DNA of 64,000 nt from a virus, in IMG/VR virus record IMGVR_UViG_3300008108_000016, positions 1-64,000 of that record; one strand, written 5' to 3'. Shown piece after piece: positions 42,215 to 49,970 of this stretch (positions are counted from its first letter, which is position 1; every line of letters begins with the position of its first letter). The notes below the pieces were generated by a model. That model did no database searches and was not told the origin of the DNA. It saw only the letters and a program-made list of their open reading frames with translations. Made by a program: the position numbers and the translations under genes.

Positions 42215-44074
42215 TTATACTATTTCACAAGCTCCACCGGCACAAGCCGCCTCACCACGAAGATCTGTATTATCTTGTAATTCAACAACCTTTGTTAAAT
42301 CTACATCATTTAATGTATTAAGTAATTTTTCAAAGGTTTCTTTATCACAATCCTCAAACGGTGCTTGGGTATATGTCCCACCATTATAGGGTAATACCGA
42401 AAGACCATTATAATGATCTCTGTTATTCCACATCCAATCACCAACAAGATCCCACTCATCTTCCTTAATAGAAACTGTTGCAGATACGTTGTGAGTATTT
42501 TGACCAGTTCTATGTCCAGATCTAACCCATTCTTGTGAAACTTTCTTCACTCTTTCCAACATTTGGAATACAGATTCGTGTCTCAATATTGATCCTTCAG
42601 GTGATTTTTGAGGGATTGTAATAACCGCAGTATCATGAGGTCGGAAGAACTCATCTTCAATAAGTTCAGGATGATAAATTGATAGGTAAGTATAGATCGC
42701 CTCATTCTTACCTACTCTAATTCTTCTTAGATAATAATCATTATGCCAAGCATGAATACCCGATGAGGTTCCAAGGACAAGTGATGATGTTCCTGAAGGT
42801 TTTACTGTTGTTGTTCTTGCGGCTTTATTAATACCAATCAAAGAAGCAACTCTCTCATTCTCCTCTTTAACCGCCTTTGCTGCTGCTTTCATATCATAAC
42901 CCAAAACAACACCAGATCCAATACCCGTCATTCCAACACCAATAAGGGCATCCTTTTCCGTTGTTCTTTTCCATACATCACGAAGATAATGGAAATCGGT
43001 ATAACCCGCCTGTAGAGTACCAATAAAAGCCGCTCCTCTAACTCTCTTATCAAAATCCTCTTGTGATTCAATATCAGAAGCATTTACCTCACAAAGATTA
43101 CAGAACTGATATGGACGAAGTGCAATCTCACAACATGGGTTTGTACCCCAATCCTTATCGTTAGATAGGTAAATACCCGGTTCACCCGCTCCTGACAATT
43201 CAATTCTCTTCCATAGATCCATAAAATATTCTTGAGTAATTTTATGTCTCAAAAGAACCGCAGAATTGTTTGCTCTACCTCTTTGTGGGTTTTGTTCCCA
43301 CCACGCCCCAGACTTACATGAAATCATTTCATCATCATCTGCGGAGAATAGTGAAATAAGTGCCGCTCTACGAATACCTCCCGCAAGAACCGCATCCGCA
43401 ATATGACATACAATATCATGTACTTCAATAGGGGAAAGTTTCTCATTATCATTCTTTGCGTCCAAAACTTTTTTAATGTTATGAATACAATCTTTAAGTG
43501 GTTGAGGTCCTGGTGCTTTTCCTCCTGATGTTACTAAAAGAGCTCCTTTATGACGAATATCAGAAAAATCAAAAATAGGTGTTGATGACTTGTGTCCAAA
43601 ATATGACTCAAGTAATACTTTAATTGCATCTGCCCACCCTTCAATACTATCACCGATCAGATATCTTCTTGTTCTATTTGGATTTGGTTTTAAAATTTCA
43701 GGTAGTTTGTCTACGTGATGTTTTTGTACTGAGAACCCAACTCCAGTTCCACCTAAAAGAAGGAACATTGTTTCTGAAAACGCATCCACATGATCAATAG
43801 GTAGATATGCACAATTGTAGATTCTATTTGGTGAAATTTCAATTGGTTTACCTCCAAACTGAAGTGATCTCATAGATGGTAAAATCTTTTTATCGTACAC
43901 CATCTTATATACCTCTTCAATCTCATCTTTAATTTGAGGGTATTTTTTTTGGTGCATTTCTTTATTTCTTGTCACCAGTTCTTCCCAAGTTTCTCTTCTT
44001 TGTTTTTCGGGATCATATTTCGCATATTTCATATACACGGTAATATCACTCAATATTTTCTGTGAAATGTCCAT
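42215..44074 (-). CDS. nrdJ: Adenosylcobalamin-dependent (class II, monomeric) ribonucleotide reductase
   Basis: A 619-residue reductase making deoxynucleotides for phage DNA synthesis. NPCCE places Asn313, Cys315 (thiyl radical) and Glu317 as in the Lactobacillus leichmannii enzyme (N406, C408, E410). Cys326 is 11 residues on, matching its C419, with Cys88 as the other redox partner (C119). The C-terminal Cys611 and Cys616 are five apart, as are C731/C736. KPSGTSSLVLGTSSGIH is the phosphate/effector signature. No small radical subunit gene is present, consistent with use of B12. Most T4-like phages carry NrdA/NrdB instead. It forms an operon with the DUF5522-like gene. Confidence 0.9.
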   Translation of the reverse strand: MDISQKILSDITVYMKYAKYDPEKQRRETWEELVTRNKEMHQKKYPQIKDEIEEVYKMVYDKKILPSMRSLQFGGKPIEISPNRIYNCAYLPIDHVDAFSETMFLLLGGTGVGFSVQKHHVDKLPEILKPNPNRTRRYLIGDSIEGWADAIKVLLESYFGHKSSTPIFDFSDIRHKGALLVTSGGKAPGPQPLKDCIHNIKKVLDAKNDNEKLSPIEVHDIVCHIADAVLAGGIRRAALISLFSADDDEMISCKSGAWWEQNPQRGRANNSAVLLRHKITQEYFMDLWKRIELSGAGEPGIYLSNDKDWGTNPCCEIALRPYQFCNLCEVNASDIESQEDFDKRVRGAAFIGTLQAGYTDFHYLRDVWKRTTEKDALIGVGMTGIGSGVVLGYDMKAAAKAVKEENERVASLIGINKAARTTTVKPSGTSSLVLGTSSGIHAWHNDYYLRRIRVGKNEAIYTYLSIYHPELIEDEFFRPHDTAVITIPQKSPEGSILRHESVFQMLERVKKVSQEWVRSGHRTGQNTHNVSATVSIKEDEWDLVGDWMWNNRDHYNGLSVLPYNGGTYTQAPFEDCDKETFEKLLNTLNDVDLTKVVELQDNTDLRGEAACAGGACEIV

Positions 44075-44096
44075 TTTTTTTAATTTAATTTGTTTA

Positions 44097-45476
44097 TTAA
44101 TTTTTTGATTCTTTTTGTTTTCTTTTTTCCATCAACTCTTTAACTCGTTGACGTTGTCTTTCTTCTTTTTGTTCTTCAATACCTAAAAATGTCATTGAAC
44201 TTTCGGTATCAATCTCAAGCATTGAGTTGTCAAACTTACAATTTTCAAACACCACACCATCATCTCCGATACGAGACTTGGTAATTGCAATTGTGGCTAA
44301 TTTTAGTTCTTTCTGTTGTAATGTTTTTGCAACAGAAATAATTACGTGTCCAACTTGAGCTTTTTTAATTGATCCTCCCATTTGATCTGTTGTAACAACT
44401 TCCGATGAGATTGAAGATCTATTTCCTTGAGTTGCAGTCCATCCAACAATGTTCAATTCATGACACATTGCTTCAAAACCTCTCATTACAGATCCTTCGC
44501 TCTTCCATTCATCACCTAAATTTTTGTCAGGAACAACACAATCAATATAATCTAAAACAACCATATCTATTTTATTACCATCTGCAATCATTTTTCTGAT
44601 TTCGTTTTTGATCTGCAACATTGTTTTTGTGTCAGATGGTAATTTTTTTAAGATTAGTTGATTAGGCATTTCTTTTTGAATCTCATCCAATTTGTTGAGA
44701 ACTTCTTCTTTTTTGTCTGACAATTCGTCAGGATGAATCTTAGTCCAAAGAGTAATGTGTTTACGCTGAATTATCTTTGGGTTATCCTCAAAAAAGATCT
44801 GAAGTACGTTATTACCTAAGTTAAATGCGTGATTTGAGATCTTGGTTAAGAATGTTGATTTTCCAACCCCAGTTGGTGCCAATATAACACCAATCTCACC
44901 CTTAGCCAAACCACCTTTTAGTAGTCTGTCAATACCAGGAATTCCCATTGGGATTGGGTGTCTGTAATCATCATCCAACACCTGATCCAAATTACTAAAC
45001 ACATTTAAATTACTAATGTCTTTTTCACCAACCTGAAGAGCTTCTCTAAACATTTCCTCAATGGTATCATAACTTTCAAATTCTCCACCATCAACAATTT
45101 TTTGAGCTTTGGTCATTACTTTAACAACCTCTTGTTGCTTACAAAATTTAAGAGCCTTTTCTTGTACAAAATCCCCTCCATCTATAGGTGCGTCCTTAAT
45201 TTTACCGATCATATCCAATACAATTTTGGATGCAACCTCTTGTTGTAATTCGGATTTAGTAATTTGTTCTAGTGTGTCAAATGAAGGTGTGTGGTTATAC
45301 TTTTTATAGTATTCCTTAATCATTTGGATGATTAATTTAAAGTACTTATTTTCAAAATAAGTTGGTGAAATTACATCAATAATAGAATGTGCAAATTCTT
45401 TGTCTAAAATAATTTGATTCAATAATTGAATCTGAAAATTACTCCCTAAATAATCAAAATTTTTCTTTGTCGCCAT
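44097..45476 (-). CDS. 41: Replicative DNA helicase, DnaB/gp41-like
   Basis: A 459-residue hexameric-helicase-type protein. The N-terminal helical domain (about 1-150) is followed by a RecA-like core: Walker A APTGVGKST at 200-208, a catalytic Glu in FFED near 230, and a hydrophobic Walker B ending MVVLDYIDC near 305. The C-terminal tail is highly charged. Together with the primase at 3284-4186 it would form the primosome. An unusual feature is the leader: GGGAG ten bases before the ATG is one of the few Shine-Dalgarno-like sites in the window, and a TATTTAT box lies 23 bases upstream, so it may also be expressed late. Confidence 0.9.
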   Translation of the reverse strand: MATKKNFDYLGSNFQIQLLNQIILDKEFAHSIIDVISPTYFENKYFKLIIQMIKEYYKKYNHTPSFDTLEQITKSELQQEVASKIVLDMIGKIKDAPIDGGDFVQEKALKFCKQQEVVKVMTKAQKIVDGGEFESYDTIEEMFREALQVGEKDISNLNVFSNLDQVLDDDYRHPIPMGIPGIDRLLKGGLAKGEIGVILAPTGVGKSTFLTKISNHAFNLGNNVLQIFFEDNPKIIQRKHITLWTKIHPDELSDKKEEVLNKLDEIQKEMPNQLILKKLPSDTKTMLQIKNEIRKMIADGNKIDMVVLDYIDCVVPDKNLGDEWKSEGSVMRGFEAMCHELNIVGWTATQGNRSSISSEVVTTDQMGGSIKKAQVGHVIISVAKTLQQKELKLATIAITKSRIGDDGVVFENCKFDNSMLEIDTESSMTFLGIEEQKEERQRQRVKELMEKRKQKESKN

Positions 45477-45499
45477 AGTTTTTTTTCTCCCTTGTAAAG

Positions 45500-45506
45500 A
45501 TAAATA
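45500..45506 (-). promoter_or_regulatory. TATTTAT box upstream of the helicase gene
   Basis: TATTTAT (minus strand) 23 bases before the helicase ATG; the only box of the set in front of a replication gene. Confidence 0.4.
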
Positions 45507-45509
45507 CTA

Positions 45510-45968
45510 TCAAGCTATATTAAATCCAGCGTATTCAAAATTAAAATTTTTACCTGAAAAAATGTCAGTTAGATCAGATAATATACCTTTTAGGTACGGG
45601 CGTAGGTCTACGGTGTATCTTACCTTTGGTGGGTATAGTTTAGCGTCAAATATTCTATGACAAATTGTCATATCTGATGTCTTAATAATCATATGATAAT
45701 TCTCATCTCCATCGGTATAAGACGTATTTAAAATTTCAGGATTCTCCTGAATTTCGTATTGATTTTCCAACATATAAACAACCGTTCTCATCTTGAGATC
45801 TTTTTTCATGTTGTCGCATACCTGTTTTACATAATCATATAATTCCATAGATTTTTTAGATTCGGGATTAAAATCTCTAACATTAAAAAATCTTTGTACG
45901 ATAATACTCTCGTTACATTTCAAAAGGAATTCAACTTTTGTAAATTCTTGTTCTCTCATACTTTTCAT
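45510..45968 (-). CDS. Unknown protein between helicase and exonuclease
   Basis: A 152-residue protein I do not recognise. It has an N-terminal FTKVEFLLKCNESIIVQRFF strand-rich part, a central helix (SMELYDYVKQVCDNMKKDLK) and a C-terminal KVRYTVDLRPYLKGILSDLT. The ATG overlaps the stop of the exonuclease gene (ATGA). The location, between 5'-3' exonuclease and helicase, is that of the gp59 helicase loader in some T4-like phages, but the length and sequence do not support that clearly. A second in-frame ATG three codons on is an alternative start. Confidence 0.6.
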   Translation of the reverse strand: MKSMREQEFTKVEFLLKCNESIIVQRFFNVRDFNPESKKSMELYDYVKQVCDNMKKDLKMRTVVYMLENQYEIQENPEILNTSYTDGDENYHMIIKTSDMTICHRIFDAKLYPPKVRYTVDLRPYLKGILSDLTDIFSGKNFNFEYAGFNIA

Positions 45969-46972
45969 TTTTTGTTTCTGTAATTTGTTTTTTCTTTTCT
46001 TGTTAATTTTAAAAATGGTTTTAAAAACTCAACCCAATTGTCATCACCTTTTGGTAAGTACTTAAAAAATCCGTCATCCATCATCATTCTAATCAGATTT
46101 CTATATCCTCTACCATCAGGATCTAAACTTTCGGAATAGTATTGTTTAACCAATTCTTTACCTTCTTCTGTTATCATTGGTTTAGATAAATCAACCAACT
46201 TTTCATTTATTTCATAAAACTTATTCCCAAAAATACCATCTTTTGTTTTACCAACTATTAGATTGTTTAAAACAACACTTTTAGTTTGTTCTTGGAGTAA
46301 TGTTTTACCCTTTGTTAAAATATCAGTAAATGAAATCTCTGAATCAAGTATTTCAGGGAATAATTTTATTAATGTTTTTTCTCCCATTAAACTTATTCCA
46401 TCAATATTATCGGATGTATCACCAGCAAGTATTTTAAATGTTTTTACGTTGTAGTGTGGTATACTACAATCCTTAAATTTAATGTTATCCCCAACCCTAT
46501 AATATCTTTTTTGTTGTGGTGAATATATGGATACATTACTTGAAATTAATTGCGTGAGATCCTTATCGCTTGAGAATATAGTTTTGTGTTCATCTGATGA
46601 TATTTGACAATAATAAGCAATTAAATCATCCGCTTCAGCATTTTCAACTTCAAGTTGTCTAACAAACATTTCTTCCAAATATTGTTTTATTCTATTTTTT
46701 TGGTTAAGAAATGAATTTTCTTTTTCTTCAGTATATGAAGACTTTCTATTTCCCTTATACTTTGGGTATAATAGTTTTCTTTGGGATGAATTTTTATCTC
46801 CATCCCAAAAGACAACTACTTTATTAAAGTTTGTTTCCTCTAAAAATTTACGTAAGGTGTTTAAAAAATGCCAAGTTCCACCAACGTGTTCTGATCCATT
46901 AAAGAAATCTTTAACACCGTGAAATCCTATTTTTAACAAATTGTTACCATCAACAATAAGTGTTTTGGTCAT
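45965..46972 (-). CDS. 5'-3' exonuclease / RNase H (FEN-type)
   Basis: About 335 residues from ATG at 46972; a TTG at 47002 extends the frame but overlaps uvsX. The N-terminus TLIVDGNNLLKIGFHG has the first metal-binding Asp of PIN/FEN nucleases. VVVFWDGD follows, then RRKL-type basic residues, then VENAEADDLIAYY and FSSDKDLTQLI (clustered acidic residues) and LAGDTSDNIDGISLMGEKT (helix-hairpin-helix). In T4 RNase H removes Okazaki primers. It belongs to the UvsX-exonuclease-unknown operon. Confidence 0.85.
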   Translation of the reverse strand: MTKTLIVDGNNLLKIGFHGVKDFFNGSEHVGGTWHFLNTLRKFLEETNFNKVVVFWDGDKNSSQRKLLYPKYKGNRKSSYTEEKENSFLNQKNRIKQYLEEMFVRQLEVENAEADDLIAYYCQISSDEHKTIFSSDKDLTQLISSNVSIYSPQQKRYYRVGDNIKFKDCSIPHYNVKTFKILAGDTSDNIDGISLMGEKTLIKLFPEILDSEISFTDILTKGKTLLQEQTKSVVLNNLIVGKTKDGIFGNKFYEINEKLVDLSKPMITEEGKELVKQYYSESLDPDGRGYRNLIRMMMDDGFFKYLPKGDDNWVEFLKPFLKLTRKEKTNYRNKK

Positions 46973-46998
46973 TATAATTTTTTTAAATTGTTTGACAA

Positions 46999-47994
46999 TC
47001 AATCTTCTTCTTCATTGGTGGATACATACTCATCTTTAAACTTAATTTCTCCATCTCCTCCAAGAATTTTATTCCAATAATCCGAATAATCCTTTTTATA
47101 TGAATCCAACGCTGCTTTATCATCTTTTATATATCCTTGAGGTACGGCAATTATTTTACCGTCTTTATATGAAATACCATTTACGTGATTTTTAAGAACC
47201 GATATTTTCGTTCTAATCGCATAAGACACGGTTCTACCGTTTTTAGTTGCGGTAATATGATTAATACCCGCCTTTTTCTGATTTCCAAATAGGAACACAA
47301 ATGAACACGCCAACCAAAGTGCCTCACCACCCTTTGCCTTGATTTCAGGCTGACCAAATGGGTTATCAGGTAGATCAACCCAAGGCTGATTAACAACAAC
47401 CATTGTGTTATAGTATGGATAATCTTCCTTCTTTGATTTGGCAATCCTTGAGTGAATTCCCATACCTATTTTATCCGCCAAAGCCGCGGCATTGTGTTGT
47501 TTACCACCTTTACCATCATATGTCATTTTACATGGGATAGATCCGACAGAGTCCCATAAAAATAACAAATTATAAGGTATATCCCCTTTTTCTTGAGCGT
47601 CAATCAAATCATTGATAAAATCAGTTACTTGCTCAATATAATCAAAAGAATCATTAAAAATGAACATTCCATCCCAATCACCTTCTTCTGTTTGTTCCGC
47701 TTCTAACCCTAATTCAACTGCGTGTTTCCAAGACCATTTTCTTTCAGTAATGATAAAAACAGGAAGATGACCCTTTTTTTGTGCATCTGCCGCCGCCAAA
47801 ATCATTGCGGTTGTTTTAGATGAATTTGAGTGTCCCAAAAACATATTTATACCACCCATAATAGGCCCAGGTAAACCACAAGCATCCATAAACGCTTCAC
47901 CACAATTATAATATGACTCAGGTTTGTATTTTGTTTTTGTTGAGTATTTACTCTTTATTGACTCTAACGTTATTTCTTTTTTCTTAATTGCCAT
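46999..47994 (-). CDS. uvsX: UvsX-like recombinase (RecA family)
   Basis: A 331-residue RecA-family recombinase promoting strand exchange and recombination-dependent replication. Walker A is GHSNSSKTT at 54-62, a variant with Ser in place of the usual Gly before Lys, as seen in T4 UvsX. Walker B is LLFLWDS at 143-149, followed by a DNA-binding loop region (GGKQHNAAALADKIG) and a conserved VVVNQPWV strand. The C-terminal tail is acidic (GDGEIKFKDEYVSTNEEED). The operon also includes the exonuclease. Upstream lies the terminator of the gp32-like gene, so it must have a promoter in the gap 47995-48026; no TATTTAT box is seen there. Confidence 0.9.
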   Translation of the reverse strand: MAIKKKEITLESIKSKYSTKTKYKPESYYNCGEAFMDACGLPGPIMGGINMFLGHSNSSKTTAMILAAADAQKKGHLPVFIITERKWSWKHAVELGLEAEQTEEGDWDGMFIFNDSFDYIEQVTDFINDLIDAQEKGDIPYNLLFLWDSVGSIPCKMTYDGKGGKQHNAAALADKIGMGIHSRIAKSKKEDYPYYNTMVVVNQPWVDLPDNPFGQPEIKAKGGEALWLACSFVFLFGNQKKAGINHITATKNGRTVSYAIRTKISVLKNHVNGISYKDGKIIAVPQGYIKDDKAALDSYKKDYSDYWNKILGGDGEIKFKDEYVSTNEEED

Positions 47995-48019
47995 AGTTAA
48001 ATCTGTTTTTTAAAAAGAT

Positions 48020-48051
48020 AAAAAAAGGTAGTGACATTGTAAATCACTACC
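48020..48051 (-). terminator. Intrinsic terminator after the gp32-like gene
   Basis: On the minus strand an 8-bp stem GGTAGTGA/TCACTACC (48044-48051 with 48027-48034), nine-base loop, followed by seven Ts. A textbook rho-independent terminator, which separates gp32 from uvsX. Confidence 0.85.
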
Positions 48052-48073
48052 TACGATATAGGATATCTTTTTT

Positions 48074-48937
48074 TTAGAATGGTAACTCTTCATCTACCTC
48101 TTCATCTACTTGTGGATCAACAGATGGTTTTGACTCTGATTTTGTACCTCCAATTGATGTTTCCCCAACTTCGTCGTTTGAGTAAACGTATCCTCCTTTT
48201 TCGGAATCCCAACGTGGAGTTTCTCCTCTTGCAATTGCCTCAAGATACTCAACAGGTTTCTTTGAATAGACATCTTCCCAAGTTAATTCATCATTAACCC
48301 AAGAATCTGCAGTTTCCTTGTCTTCGTGGATTGGTGCAGGATCATCATACATTACTGTTTGGATCACAGTATAAACCGCACCTTTAGGTGTTTTCGCTTT
48401 GGTCAATTCCAAAATCAAATCACGTCCTTTATCAGAATCAGTAATATCACCTTTTGCCTTCCAAATAGGAATAATCTTATCAAGAATTCCTTCTTGTTTG
48501 TAATTGTGTTTAAAACGCCAAAATTTAACACCATCTTGCTCGTTATCACGATCAACTACTTTTACAATATAAAATTTACGAGCTTTATATTGTTTAGCAA
48601 GTTCTTTGTCGGAATCTTTTCCTGTTGACATAAGTTCCTCATAAACTTCATTAAGAGGTGAACGTTCATTGTCATTTTTTCCCGGATCATAAAACTTTTG
48701 CCATTTTCCGTCCACAAGGATCTCGTGGAACCATACTTCTTTGAACGGTGAAGATCCGTCTAATGTAGGTAGAATACGAACTCGTTTCTGACCTTGCTTT
48801 TCGCTGTCTTTAAGAATTGCCGCGAAATACTTCTTCATTCTTTCATCTTGAGACATTTTTGAGGTAGAAGATGAACTACCTTGTTTTGAGTTCTCATACT
48901 GAGCCAAAACTGAATCTAAAACATTGTTTGTCGCCAT
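48074..48937 (-). CDS. 32: Single-stranded DNA-binding protein, gp32-like
   Basis: A 287-residue protein. A charged N-terminal segment (Ser-rich, GSSSSTSK) precedes a core with RVRILPTLDGSSPFKEVWFH, KARKFYIVKVVDRD and KFWRFKHNY, matching the OB-fold order of T4 gp32, and ends with an acidic tail (VDEEVDEELPF) of the type that recruits partner proteins. T4 gp32 coordinates zinc through one His and three Cys; this protein has no Cys, so the zinc site is absent. The tail's hydrophobic end (LPF) resembles the DDDIPF tip of bacterial SSB. It has its own terminator and no TATTTAT box, consistent with early expression. Identification rests on architecture, position and tail, and is good but not certain. 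Confidence 0.75.
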   Translation of the reverse strand: MATNNVLDSVLAQYENSKQGSSSSTSKMSQDERMKKYFAAILKDSEKQGQKRVRILPTLDGSSPFKEVWFHEILVDGKWQKFYDPGKNDNERSPLNEVYEELMSTGKDSDKELAKQYKARKFYIVKVVDRDNEQDGVKFWRFKHNYKQEGILDKIIPIWKAKGDITDSDKGRDLILELTKAKTPKGAVYTVIQTVMYDDPAPIHEDKETADSWVNDELTWEDVYSKKPVEYLEAIARGETPRWDSEKGGYVYSNDEVGETSIGGTKSESKPSVDPQVDEEVDEELPF

Positions 48938-48996
48938 ATATATTAAATTAAAAGTTTACGTAGAAAATATAACTGTATAAAAGTAAATTGTCAAAT

Positions 48997-49041
48997 AAAA
49001 AATCGTAATTATGAAAGGGATTTCTCCCTTTCGTTATTACG
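48997..49041 (-). terminator. Intrinsic terminator after the Pro-rich coiled-coil gene
   Basis: On the minus strand a stem of about 17 bp with two mismatches (49025-49041 with 49004-49020), four-base loop, then a T-run. The TAA stop at 49037-49039 lies in the stem. It separates the late tail unit from gp32. Confidence 0.85.
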
Positions 49042-49693
49042 GCATCATATCTTCGTCATCATAAGTATCAAAAGTTGTTTTAATTTCTTTTGGTGAAAAA
49101 TCTTCAACCTCATCAGTAGTTAAAACATATTCATTTTTTCCAGATTTTTCCATGTCTTCCATTTTGTCATCAAAAAAATCTGATAATTTTTGATTAAATG
49201 GACCTGAATCCAAACTTCTCAATTCCAATTTTTCTTCAGGTGTTTTAGGTCTATATTTTTCAACTTTTTGTTCAAGTGAATTGATTGCCCCAACCAACTT
49301 ATCCATCTCACCCAATCTACTCTCAAGATTTTCTAATTGACTAAATAATTGATTAAAATATTCTTCTTGTTTTTGTTCAAGATTTTTTTGAGAATCAACT
49401 AAATCAGTTATTTCAAGTTCCTCTTTATCCTCTTCTTCTTTACCAACTTCTTCAACGTCAGGATCTGTTGCAACATCAATAGGTTGTGGTGTTTCAGCTG
49501 CCGGTGGTTCTGGTGCTGGAGGAACTGCCCCTTCAGGTGCGGGAGCTTCTCCTACGGGTGGAGCTCCAAGATCAGGTGCCGGAACTTCTCCGGTAGGTGG
49601 TGGTGGTAATTCACCAGCTTCTTGTTCTAAAATGTAGTTATTAATTGAATTGTGTCTTCTAATTTCTTCAATTATTCTATCGTCTATTTTCAT
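49037..49693 (-). CDS. Proline-rich, acidic coiled-coil protein
   Basis: A 218-residue protein. Residues 28-75 are Pro/Ala/Glu-rich (PPPPTGEVPAPDLGAPP), 80-95 are strongly acidic, and about 97-145 form a coiled coil with a heptad-like pattern (LEQKQEEYFNQLFSQLENLE). The C-terminal 70 residues are charged. No enzyme motif. Such layouts are common in scaffolding or assembly factors, but I cannot name it. It follows the 74-residue gene by three bases and is the last gene of the tail unit. Confidence 0.6.
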   Translation of the reverse strand: MKIDDRIIEEIRRHNSINNYILEQEAGELPPPPTGEVPAPDLGAPPVGEAPAPEGAVPPAPEPPAAETPQPIDVATDPDVEEVGKEEEDKEELEITDLVDSQKNLEQKQEEYFNQLFSQLENLESRLGEMDKLVGAINSLEQKVEKYRPKTPEEKLELRSLDSGPFNQKLSDFFDDKMEDMEKSGKNEYVLTTDEVEDFSPKEIKTTFDTYDDEDMMP

Positions 49694-49696
49694 TTC

Positions 49697-49921
49697 TTAA
49701 CCATTTAAAAGTTGTTTAATACCTGACTTGGTTTCTACTTGTATTTTTTTATTTGTATTCATTGTATTATCAACTCTTTCAATTAGACCATCTTTCATTC
49801 TAACTGTATAACAATCTCCTGTGTCCAAATCACACACTTCTTTAAATCCGTTACCGGCATCTTTCTCTGATATTCTTGTGTTCTTACCAAGATAATTATC
49901 TAAAATAAATTTTACGCTCAT
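49697..49921 (-). CDS. Small hypothetical protein
   Basis: A 74-residue protein (MSVKFILDNYLGKNTRISEK) with one pair of cysteines (VCDLDTGDCYTV), which could form a disulfide or metal site. A short beta-rich domain is likely. A TATTTAT box lies 15 bases upstream, so it starts a small transcription unit with the coiled-coil gene rather than being read only from the hub gene. Confidence 0.6.
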   Translation of the reverse strand: MSVKFILDNYLGKNTRISEKDAGNGFKEVCDLDTGDCYTVRMKDGLIERVDNTMNTNKKIQVETKSGIKQLLNG

Positions 49922-49936
49922 AATTATTGTTTTATT

Positions 49937-49943
49937 ATAAATA
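49937..49943 (-). promoter_or_regulatory. TATTTAT box, candidate late promoter
   Basis: TATTTAT (minus strand) 15 bases before the ATG of the 74-residue gene, in the 49-base gap below the hub gene. Confidence 0.5.
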
Positions 49944-49970
49944 TCATTAATTACAGAAAAATTTACTTTT

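Noticed and set aside
48326-48628. A 100-codon plus-strand frame opposite the gp32-like gene
   Set aside because: Antisense shadow of a well-supported gene, with no start context or homology signal.
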